Positions 15,093-22,457 of a stretch of 64,000 nucleotides of DNA are shown here, in pieces. Location: NCBI GenBank assembly GCA_022819645.1, contig JAJEGU010000083.1, positions 1 through 64,000 on the forward strand, given 5' to 3'. The notes under the pieces are model-generated. The model made no database searches, was not told the DNA's origin, and saw nothing but the letters and a program-made list of their open reading frames with translations. Within the stretch, counting starts at the first letter, position 1, and each line of letters starts with the position of its first letter. The stretch is from Pseudomonadales bacterium (GTDB lineage: Bacteria > Pseudomonadota > Gammaproteobacteria > Pseudomonadales > Pseudohongiellaceae). Both the position numbers and the translations under genes were made by a program.

Positions 15093-16796
15093 CTAATACC
15101 CCACCGCCGCGCCGTCGCCCCTGCGGGAGTCGGCGGCGCCGAGGAAGAGGCCGGCTTCGCGGTCGTGGTAGACCCCCATGGCGGCGCCCTGGGTTCCCCG
15201 GGAGCGGAAGCTGTGCCCCATGGCCTCATACAGGCGCACGGTATCGGGGGACAGGCCATTGGGCTCCATGCCGGTCACATCGGGCAGCCACTGGTGGTGA
15301 ATCCGCGGCGCCTCCACCGATTGGGCGATATTGAAATCGTGGTCGATGATATTGAGCACGAGTTGCAGCACGGTATTGATGATGGTCTTGCCGCCGGGGC
15401 TGCCCACCGCGAACAGCGGCTGGCCGTCCCGGGCGACGATGGTGGGAGTCATGCTCGACAGGGGGCGCTTCTGGGGCCGGATCAGGTTCGGCGGTGTGCC
15501 GATGGCGCCATTGGCGTCGGTCAGGCCGGGAACCGCATTGAAATCACCCATTTCGTTATTCAGCAGATAACCGCCGCCTTCCACCACGATGGCCGAGCCA
15601 TAGCCGAACTCAAGGGTATAGGTCAGGCTCACCATGTTGCCTTCGCTGTCCACCACCGAGAAATGCGTGGTTTCCTCGCTTTCCCAAGCCTGGGCGAAGT
15701 TTACCGGGTCGCTGGCCGAGGCGCGCTCAAGGTCGATTGTCGCCCGCAGTTCGCCGGCGTAAGCCTTTGAGGTGAGGCGCTCCAGCGGCATGCCTTCGTT
15801 GAAATCCGGGTCGCCGAGGTGTTCGGCGCGGTCGGCATAGGCCCGGCGCATGGTTTCGGTGAGTACATGGAGATATTGCGCCGAGTTGTGGCCCATGGCG
15901 GCGAGGTCGTAGCCTTCGAGGATGTTGAGCATTTCCACCAGCACAACGCCGCCGGAGCTTGGCGGCGGCATGCTGATGACCTCATGGCCGCGGTACTCGC
16001 CACGGATGGGTTCGCGCTCGACGGCTTCATACAGCGCCAGGTCTTCTTCGGTGATGATGCCGCCGATATCGGCCATGAACCGCGCCAGGAGCCGGGCGTT
16101 TTCACCGGCGTAAAAGCCGTCCCTGCCATTGTGCTGGATGAGTTCCAGGGTGGCCGCCAGATCCGGCTGCGTCCAGGTGTCGCCCATTTCCCAGGGCGAG
16201 CCGTCGGGCCTGGCGAACACCGCCATGCTCGACGGGTACTGGCTGAAGCGGCGGAGATTGCCGGCAAAGCTTCGCTGCAGGGTGTGGGTGATGGGAATGC
16301 CTTCCCGGGCGAGGCGCACCGCCGGCGCCACCAGATCGGCCCAGGGCAGGCTGCCGAGTTCCTGATGGGTCTTCCAGAGTCCGGCCACGGTGCCGGGAAC
16401 CCCCACGGCCAGCGGGCCGAAATGATTCGAGTTGTTGACCACCCGGCCATCGACGCCGAGATACATGCCCTCAGTGGCCGCCAAAGGCGCTTTTTCGCGA
16501 AAATCGAAAGCCGTGGCGTGGCCGTCGTCGCCATGATAGATCAGAAAGCCGCCGCCGCCGATATTGCCGGCGCTCGGCCAGGTCACCGCCAGGGCGAAAG
16601 CCGTGGCCACCGCCGCATCCACGGCATTGCCGCCATTGCGCAGCGTTTCCGCGCCGACTTCGGAAGCCAGCCTCGAAGCGCTGCTGACCATGCCGTTCTT
16701 GGCATAGGTCGGCGTACGCCCTCCTTCGGCCCAAGCCTGGCCGACAAAAGCCAATAAGGTGAAGGAAACCAGTAACCGGATTGTTGTATGCCGCAT
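15093..16796 (-). CDS. ggt: Gamma-glutamyltransferase
   Basis: A 567-residue periplasmic N-terminal-nucleophile enzyme that removes gamma-glutamyl groups from glutathione and related peptides. A signal peptide (MRHTTIRLLVSF...AWA-EGG) is followed by NGGNAVDAAVATAFAL and SAGNIGGGGFLIYH, then the self-cleavage site E-TTHFSVVD, whose first Thr (about residue 376) would be the catalytic nucleophile of the small subunit. The glutamate-binding PLSSM-TPTIV region is present. The ATG at 16796 is used because the upstream 21 codons precede the signal peptide. Only 24 bases separate its stop from the dehydrogenase start, so the two are likely one transcript. Confidence 0.92.
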   Translation of the reverse strand: MRHTTIRLLVSFTLLAFVGQAWAEGGRTPTYAKNGMVSSASRLASEVGAETLRNGGNAVDAAVATAFALAVTWPSAGNIGGGGFLIYHGDDGHATAFDFREKAPLAATEGMYLGVDGRVVNNSNHFGPLAVGVPGTVAGLWKTHQELGSLPWADLVAPAVRLAREGIPITHTLQRSFAGNLRRFSQYPSSMAVFARPDGSPWEMGDTWTQPDLAATLELIQHNGRDGFYAGENARLLARFMADIGGIITEEDLALYEAVEREPIRGEYRGHEVISMPPPSSGGVVLVEMLNILEGYDLAAMGHNSAQYLHVLTETMRRAYADRAEHLGDPDFNEGMPLERLTSKAYAGELRATIDLERASASDPVNFAQAWESEETTHFSVVDSEGNMVSLTYTLEFGYGSAIVVEGGGYLLNNEMGDFNAVPGLTDANGAIGTPPNLIRPQKRPLSSMTPTIVARDGQPLFAVGSPGGKTIINTVLQLVLNIIDHDFNIAQSVEAPRIHHQWLPDVTGMEPNGLSPDTVRLYEAMGHSFRSRGTQGAAMGVYHDREAGLFLGAADSRRGDGAAVGY

Positions 16797-16845
16797 CACG
16801 AGACCCCGCGAGTCAAAACCCGGATTATACGCAAACTCCGCGAAT

Positions 16846-17082
16846 TCAAACGAGATCAATCACGCGCCAGAGGATCGTCGCGGTACAGGCCAGATTGAAA
16901 CCGATCATCCACTTCAGCGGGAGAAGGCCGGACTTGGGCACCCGCAAATCGGATTTTGATGCGAGATGCTCCGTCAGTTCCTCGGCCAATGCCGCCGACA
17001 TTGCCTCGGCTTGCTCGTCGGACAATCCAGCTTGCTTGAGTTTGCGAGCAAACCGCAGTGTGTCGATTGCTGTGGTGGCCAT
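16846..17082 (-). CDS. DUF1640-like small coiled-coil membrane protein
   Basis: A 78-residue protein starting MATTAIDTLRFARKLKQAG, followed by LSDEQAEAMSAALAEEL, a short charged heptad-like segment and a C-terminal membrane helix (MIGFNLACTATILW). The F-(x)n-KLKxAGxxxxQAEAxxxAxxE pattern is that of DUF1640/CCDC90-like proteins, whose bacterial role is unknown. The ATG at 17082 is preferred to a start at 17115 because the family begins at MAT. It is 49 bases upstream of ggt on the same strand and may belong to the same unit. Confidence 0.65.
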   Translation of the reverse strand: MATTAIDTLRFARKLKQAGLSDEQAEAMSAALAEELTEHLASKSDLRVPKSGLLPLKWMIGFNLACTATILWRVIDLV

Positions 17083-17257
17083 GGATCGATAGCCTATCAA
17101 GGAACCATGGGACACTCATATGCTCATGTAACGTAACCTGCTGATATACATTACATTCCAAAAAATTCCTACAGTTTCGTACGCGAATCGAAAGCAGATC
17201 CAGGTAATAACGTGCGTACTTTTTCGCATCTGTGTCCGGCGCGCGGGTGATTGGCCT

Positions 17258-17353
17258 GGGTATCAAACCGTCCATCTTCTCCAGAAACAACTCCCGCCGC
17301 GTCTTGCGCTTCTTCGCGTCGTGCTCCAACTCCGCAAACGTCAACTGCTCCAT
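17258..17353 (-). pseudogene. IS5-family transposase N-terminal fragment
   Basis: The minus-strand frame from ATG 17353 reads MEQLTFAELEHDAKKRKTRR and continues ELFLEKMDGLIP. This matches the N-terminus of IS5-group transposases (MxQxTFAxAEYxxKKRKTRRExFLxxMDxLIPW). Homology stops after about 32 residues, and no DDE core or terminal inverted repeats are seen. It is a truncated relic. The remainder of the 17083-17591 gap has long open frames on both strands but nothing I recognise. Confidence 0.65.
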
Positions 17354-17591
17354 CGAAACCGCCCCGTCAAACCCCGCGGGCACATTGTCCCTCACTGGCA
17401 ACGCACACGCCAGGACAAAACCGATCACGACTTGTTCAGACCTTCCTTGGCTTCGTGCGCAGACTGAACGCCACCGAGCTGTGCTCGGTGGCTGGGCCGG
17501 CGAGGCTGGGGGTCGGCGAAACCACAATACTCGCGCCAGGGACGGCATGCAGTGCACTAAACACCGGCGAGCAGCCGGTCGGCGCAGCCGA

Positions 17592-19787
17592 TCAAAGTCT
17601 CGGTTCAATCTCCACTCGCGACTCGATGTTGCCCGCAAGGTCCTCCGGCAGCCACCAACTTGGCTTGAGTTCCCGGTCGGAAAACACGGTTTCCGATTGA
17701 TCGCTGTAATGCGGCGAATCGGGCCGGTCCGACTGGCCGGTGGGCAGATACAGCCAACTCTGGATCGGTTCCGAAAGCACCACGATCTGGGTTGAAGTCT
17801 GTCCGCTTACGCCAAAACGTTCCTGGTTGTCGTTGGGAGCGGCATAACCCATGGTGCGCAAGGTAGTCAGCCCCAGGTTGTCGCCGCCGCCACCGCCGAC
17901 GGGCCAGCCGTTGCCGTCACGCCCGGTCTTGAAGACGTGGCCCCAGGGCTGTGCCGTATCGCCGAGGTCGGCGCGCATTCGATCCAGGCCGGAAAGCCAG
18001 GCGTCTCGCACTGCGGCCAATTGTGCGTCGTCCAGTTCGATGGACCGCGGCTGCCGCTGTTCGACGATGGCGTAATGGTCGTCGACGATACTCCTTACTT
18101 CGGGGCCGGCTTCGGTTTCGTTCAGCGCGGTGCGCCAATAGTAATACTTGAGCGCGGCGGTGCTGTCCCTTGTGATCTGGCCGTCCCAATTCAGCAATTC
18201 GGTCAACTCGGAGGAAGCCGGAGCGTCCGCGGCGGCCAGAACTTCGATCCAGCACTGATATCCGAAGGGCTGTACATCGACGGCGTAGGCGAGCGCTTCC
18301 GCAATGGTCACGTCATCGTCCCGGCTAAGAATCTCGATCGCGCGGGCGCCGCGCTGGTTGATCCAGCCGTCCCGCGACGGGCCGTAATCCGCGCTGGAGA
18401 AGAGGTAGTCGGCTTGCGCATCCAGCGAAAACGGCGAATCCGGAATCATGGCGTCGGGCGGGATATTGCAATTCTGCATGTATCCGGCAGCGGGATTGAG
18501 CACCTGGAGATGGTCCTCCGCGAGATGGAATCCCTGCCATTCGGTGGCCGAGGTGTTGCCGTCCACCGGGAGCGACCAGTCGTAAGCCAGATCCCGCACC
18601 GGCACCCTGCCGGTGCGCTGGTAGTAAATGTTGCCGCTGGTGTCCGCGACCATCACGTTCTGCGGAAACATCGACAAGGTTTCGCAAGCGGCGACCGCGC
18701 CGGTGTAGTCCTCGGCGAAATTGAGGAATTCCCAGGCGCGATTGCGGTTCGTGCTGGAGTCATAGGCCATGCGCGCCGCGTACGCGACGCCTTCGCCACG
18801 CGCGATGATCGGGCCGTGATGCGAGGCTTCCCAGACGTATTCGCGGGTGCCGCCATCGGGAAATGGAAGCGATACGGTGAATTGTTCGATCTCGCGCCAT
18901 TCGTCGTCGAAGAGGTAGCGGCCGGGATCTTCGGGATCGAGTTCGATTTCGTAGACATCCGCCGTGTCAGGGCCACCGGTGGTCATCGCCCAGGCGACGT
19001 TTTCGTTGTGGCCGAGACCGATGTATGGCGAGCCGGGCAGGCCAACGCCGCTGCCATGCAATTCGCCGGCATGGATGCGCATTTCCCAGAAGCGGCTGAC
19101 GCCGAACCAGGCGAGATGCGGATCGATCAGCAGGATGGCATGGCCGCTTGCCGTGCGCGACGGGCTGACCGCCCATTGATTCGAGGCGCGTTGGGTGACG
19201 ACAAAGTCCGGATTGACGCCGCCGCGCCGCAGGTCGCCCATCGCTTCGTCGATCGACCAGTTGTAAAGAAACATGCGGCCAAAGGCATCGATCATTTCCG
19301 GGGTGACTTCGGGATGATTCCACCATGGCGGCACGTCTTCGGGATGCGCCCGGTAAAAGTCGGTAATGCCGTTGGCGAACGCGATCAGGCGGTTGCGTTC
19401 GGTTTCGGTCATGTCCGCGACCGAAAGCGCCGCGTTGCGCATATGCCCGAACATATGGGCAATCAGCGACGTCTGCACGCCGCCCTCGCCGGCGAGTTCG
19501 GTCAACTCGCCGAGAGCGATCTTCAGATTCATGAGCAATTGCGCGGGCCGGTCTTCGGCCTGGGCCCAGCCCTGGGCGTAGAGGCCGGCTTCCACAGTAG
19601 GAGCATAGATATGCGGCACGCCGAAACTGTCGCGATAGATCACGGTCCTGCCCGCATCCTCGCCCTGCCCCGGCAGCGCCGCGACTACAGTCTCTACGCC
19701 CTCTGGCGCGACCTGCGACGTCGCCGGCGCCGGACGGTCGCAAGCCGTCAAAACCAACACACACAGCGCGATCGGCAAAAATCTCAT
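17592..19787 (-). CDS. Penicillin acylase family (S45) lipoprotein, second copy
   Basis: A 731-residue paralogous-family member with lipobox LTAC (Cys16). An alpha-chain part contains RDSFGVPHIYAPT, followed by the processing site QRA-SNQWAVSPS, where Ser202 would be the nucleophile, and downstream signatures GLGHNENVAWAMT and WEASHHGPII. SNxWAVS with HNExVAW is closer to acyl-homoserine-lactone or aculeacin-type acylases than the copy at 6925, so the two probably differ in substrate. GGGGAA precedes the ATG at 19787. It is divergent from the Fic gene, with about 215 bases between them. Confidence 0.88.
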   Translation of the reverse strand: MRFLPIALCVLVLTACDRPAPATSQVAPEGVETVVAALPGQGEDAGRTVIYRDSFGVPHIYAPTVEAGLYAQGWAQAEDRPAQLLMNLKIALGELTELAGEGGVQTSLIAHMFGHMRNAALSVADMTETERNRLIAFANGITDFYRAHPEDVPPWWNHPEVTPEMIDAFGRMFLYNWSIDEAMGDLRRGGVNPDFVVTQRASNQWAVSPSRTASGHAILLIDPHLAWFGVSRFWEMRIHAGELHGSGVGLPGSPYIGLGHNENVAWAMTTGGPDTADVYEIELDPEDPGRYLFDDEWREIEQFTVSLPFPDGGTREYVWEASHHGPIIARGEGVAYAARMAYDSSTNRNRAWEFLNFAEDYTGAVAACETLSMFPQNVMVADTSGNIYYQRTGRVPVRDLAYDWSLPVDGNTSATEWQGFHLAEDHLQVLNPAAGYMQNCNIPPDAMIPDSPFSLDAQADYLFSSADYGPSRDGWINQRGARAIEILSRDDDVTIAEALAYAVDVQPFGYQCWIEVLAAADAPASSELTELLNWDGQITRDSTAALKYYYWRTALNETEAGPEVRSIVDDHYAIVEQRQPRSIELDDAQLAAVRDAWLSGLDRMRADLGDTAQPWGHVFKTGRDGNGWPVGGGGGDNLGLTTLRTMGYAAPNDNQERFGVSGQTSTQIVVLSEPIQSWLYLPTGQSDRPDSPHYSDQSETVFSDRELKPSWWLPEDLAGNIESRVEIEPRL

Positions 19788-19971
19788 GATCCGATTCCCC
19801 GAAATGAACTTGAAAGCAGATTACGAACTGGCAGCGCGCGAATCAAGCGAAAGCGCCCGGCTGTACTGGCAATCCTGCCGTTTTGTCGCGGAACCTCGAC
19901 CGTAGCTCATCCAGATTCACTTCGGCAGTGGCCGTGGCAGTGGCAGTCTGTGCAATGGCAGTGGATTCTAC

Positions 19972-19977
19972 TATAAT
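19972..19977 (+). promoter_or_regulatory. Candidate -10 box for the fic gene
   Basis: A perfect TATAAT at 19972-19977 lies 25 bases before the fic start. The hexamer 17 bases further upstream (TGTGCA) is only half-matched to a -35. A start near 19984 would give a leader of about 20 bases, consistent with the lack of a clear ribosome site. Confidence 0.45.
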
Positions 19978-20002
19978 TGGATGAAATTGGATGTGAAAAT
20001 GG

Positions 20003-21061
20003 ATGAACGATAAGGTGCGAATTGACACTTTGCACATAACTTCGGAGTTCTTGCGGCTTATTGCCGCGCTCGACGAATTCAAGGGCGCCTGGGAGGCCAC
20101 CGGGCGGATCGCGCCGGAACGGCTGCTTGCCCTGCGCCGGGTGGCCACCATCGAAAGCGTCGGCTCGTCTACCCGCATCGAGGGCGCGCGTTTGACCGAC
20201 ATTGAAGTCGAGCGGTTGCTGTCGAGACTGGACATTACGACATTCGCCTCACGCGACGAACAGGAAGTTGCCGGCTACGCCGATGCCATGAACCTCGTTT
20301 TCGACTCCTGGGCTGACATCGACCTGACGGAAAATCACATCAAGCAATTGCATCAGGTGCTGTTGCAGCATTCGTCGAAAGACCTGCGCCATCGGGGCGA
20401 CTACAAGACGCGCGACAATCACGTGGAAGCCTTCGCCCCGGACGGCACGAGCCTCGGCGTGGTGTTCAGGACGGCGACTCCGTTCGATACGCCTCGATTG
20501 ACGCGGGAGTTGGTCGATTGGACTCGCGCGCAACTTGAGGCCGACGATCATCACCGCCTGGTCGTGATCGCGGTTTTCGTCGTGACCTTTTTGCAAATCC
20601 ACCCGTTTCAGGACGGTAACGGCCGCCTGTCCCGTATTCTCACCACTTTGTTTTTGCTGCGGGCCGGTTACGCATATGCGCCGTTCGGCTCGCTGGAAAG
20701 CGTGATCGAACAATCCAAGGAGGAATATTACTCGGCCCTGCGGCAAACCCAGCGAACGATTCGCGGCGACAGCCCGGACTGGCAACCGTGGCTCGGCTAC
20801 TTCCTGCGTTCATTGACCACGCAAAAAGACCGGTTGGAAGCGAAAATCGGCCGCGAGCGCCTGCTGTTCGAAAGCCTGCCCGAGTTGTCGCGGCGACTGC
20901 TTGAATTGTGCCGCGAACACGGCAGGTTGACGGTGGCCATGGCCGTATCCGCCACAGGCGGAAACCGGAATACGATCAAGGGCCACATCAAGTCCCTGTG
21001 CGACGCCAGTCACTTGCGGCGACACGGCGCCGGCCGCGGGGCATGGTATTCGTTGCGCTAG
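20003..21061 (+). CDS. Fic-domain AMP-transferase, class II, with C-terminal winged helix
   Basis: A 352-residue protein. The catalytic loop HPFQDGNGRLSR (His200) is the full canonical Fic motif, so the enzyme should be able to transfer a nucleotide, usually AMP, to target hydroxyls. The inhibitory helix motif S-x-x-x-E-G is in the N-terminal part (S56...E60-G61 in GSSTRIEGARL), which defines class II Fic proteins that restrain themselves. The C-terminus (residues about 290-352) looks like a winged helix (LLELCREHGRLTVAMAVSATG). No separate antitoxin is needed or seen. The ATG at 20003 lacks a good ribosome site. Role is probably regulatory or stress-related; the target is unknown. Confidence 0.85.
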   Translation: MNDKVRIDTLHITSEFLRLIAALDEFKGAWEATGRIAPERLLALRRVATIESVGSSTRIEGARLTDIEVERLLSRLDITTFASRDEQEVAGYADAMNLVFDSWADIDLTENHIKQLHQVLLQHSSKDLRHRGDYKTRDNHVEAFAPDGTSLGVVFRTATPFDTPRLTRELVDWTRAQLEADDHHRLVVIAVFVVTFLQIHPFQDGNGRLSRILTTLFLLRAGYAYAPFGSLESVIEQSKEEYYSALRQTQRTIRGDSPDWQPWLGYFLRSLTTQKDRLEAKIGRERLLFESLPELSRRLLELCREHGRLTVAMAVSATGGNRNTIKGHIKSLCDASHLRRHGAGRGAWYSLR

Positions 21062-21325
21062 CGTGCCAGTGTTTTCAATAAGAAAGTGATGGTGATCGAA
21101 GGCTCGATCCAGCCGGGTTCAGTGGACGAGTTTCGTTCGGTGTTGCAGTGGGTGTTGCCAAGCGGCCGGCTATCTTTCAAGCGCGGTTTGGGTTGTTTTC
21201 TGGTGTTGCTCCGCGGCGGGCGCGGAACGCAGGGAGCCGTAGGGGGAACCTTGGGACACCCACTCCGCGATTGTCAGGAGATGCGGTGAGTGCTAGTGTG
21301 GGAATTGGCAGCGGGGAAACGACCG

Positions 21326-22450
21326 ATGAAAAAACTTTCAGGTTCCGGGAATCTTCTGTTCGGGCTGCCGGCGGCGGCGCTCATACTGGGCCTTGCGGGC
21401 TGTGGCGGGCCGGAGACCGAGCAGCAACTGCTGGAGCGCGCCAGAGGGATTCACGAACGGGTGATTACGCTGGACACCCACGTGGATATCAATACGGACA
21501 ATTTCACCGAAGCCAACAACTACGCCAGCGATCTCGACACCCAGGTGACCCTGCCCAAGATCGAGGCGGGCGGGCTCGATGTGGTCTGGTTCATCGTTTA
21601 CACCGGCCAGGACAGCCTCGACGAAGCGGGTTACGCCGCCGCCTGGAACAACGCCATCGACAAGTTCGACGCCATCCACCGCCTGGTGGACGAGTATGCC
21701 CCGGAGCGCATCGGTCTTGCGCTGACTTCGGACGATGTGCGTGAAATCGCCGGCGGCGGGCGCAAGGTCGCCATGATCGGGATTGAAAACGCCTATCCAC
21801 TTGGCCTTGATCTTTCCCTCATCGGGGAATTCCACGCCCGGGGCGGGCGCTACATGTCACTGGCCCACAACGGCCACAGCCAGTTCGCCGATTCCCATAC
21901 CGGCGCCGCCGGCAACGACTACCTCCACGGCGGCCTCAGCGAACTCGGCCGGCAGGCCATGGCGGAAATGAACCGGCTTGGCGTCATGGCCGACGTTTCC
22001 CATCTGTCCGATGAGGCCATTGCGCAAACCCTGGACATCAGCACCGCTCCCGTTATCGCCTCGCATTCCTCGGCCCGGGCGATGACCGGCCACAGCCGCA
22101 ATCTCAGCGACGAACTCCTCCTGCGCATTCGCGACAACGGCGGCGTGGTGCACGCCGTGGCGTTCGACGGCTACGTCAATGAAGATCCCGAGGCGGCCTC
22201 GGTGGCCGATCTTGTGAACCACATCGACTACATGGTGGAACTCATCGGTATTGAACACGTGGGAATCAGCTCCGATTTCGACGGCGGCGGCGGCATCGAA
22301 GGCTGGCGGGACGCATCCGAGACTTTCAACGTCACCCTTGAGCTCGTCCGGCGCGGCTATGGCGAGGAGGAAATCGAACTGCTCTGGAACGGCAATTTGC
22401 TGCGGGTACTCGACGAGGCGCAACGCATCGCCGCCGCGGGAGGCGCTTGA
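21326..22450 (+). CDS. Membrane dipeptidase (peptidase family M19) lipoprotein
   Basis: A 374-residue zinc dipeptidase. The signal peptide ends with lipobox LAGC (Cys about 26). The binuclear zinc ligands of renal-dipeptidase-type enzymes are visible: T-H-V-D (HxD) near residue 50, the bridging Glu in MIGIENAYPLG, His in MADVSHLSDEA and in IASHSSARA, and Asp in ISSDFDGGGG. It should cleave dipeptides, including those with D-residues, outside the inner membrane. The ATG at 21326 starts the signal; the frame extends 12 codons further. It converges on the P450 gene with a 7-base gap. The 21062-21325 stretch before it contains no recognisable gene. Confidence 0.9.
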   Translation: MKKLSGSGNLLFGLPAAALILGLAGCGGPETEQQLLERARGIHERVITLDTHVDINTDNFTEANNYASDLDTQVTLPKIEAGGLDVVWFIVYTGQDSLDEAGYAAAWNNAIDKFDAIHRLVDEYAPERIGLALTSDDVREIAGGGRKVAMIGIENAYPLGLDLSLIGEFHARGGRYMSLAHNGHSQFADSHTGAAGNDYLHGGLSELGRQAMAEMNRLGVMADVSHLSDEAIAQTLDISTAPVIASHSSARAMTGHSRNLSDELLLRIRDNGGVVHAVAFDGYVNEDPEAASVADLVNHIDYMVELIGIEHVGISSDFDGGGGIEGWRDASETFNVTLELVRRGYGEEEIELLWNGNLLRVLDEAQRIAAAGGA

Positions 22451-22457
22451 GCGCGGT

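Noticed and set aside
17571..17596. Shared 20-base sequence GATCGGYTGCGCCGACCGGC here and at 44297-44318
   Set aside because: It is a short hairpin found at two gene ends; two copies are too few to call a repeat family.
21086..21289. 67-codon frame before the dipeptidase gene
   Set aside because: No domain, low-quality composition and no ribosome site; probably chance.
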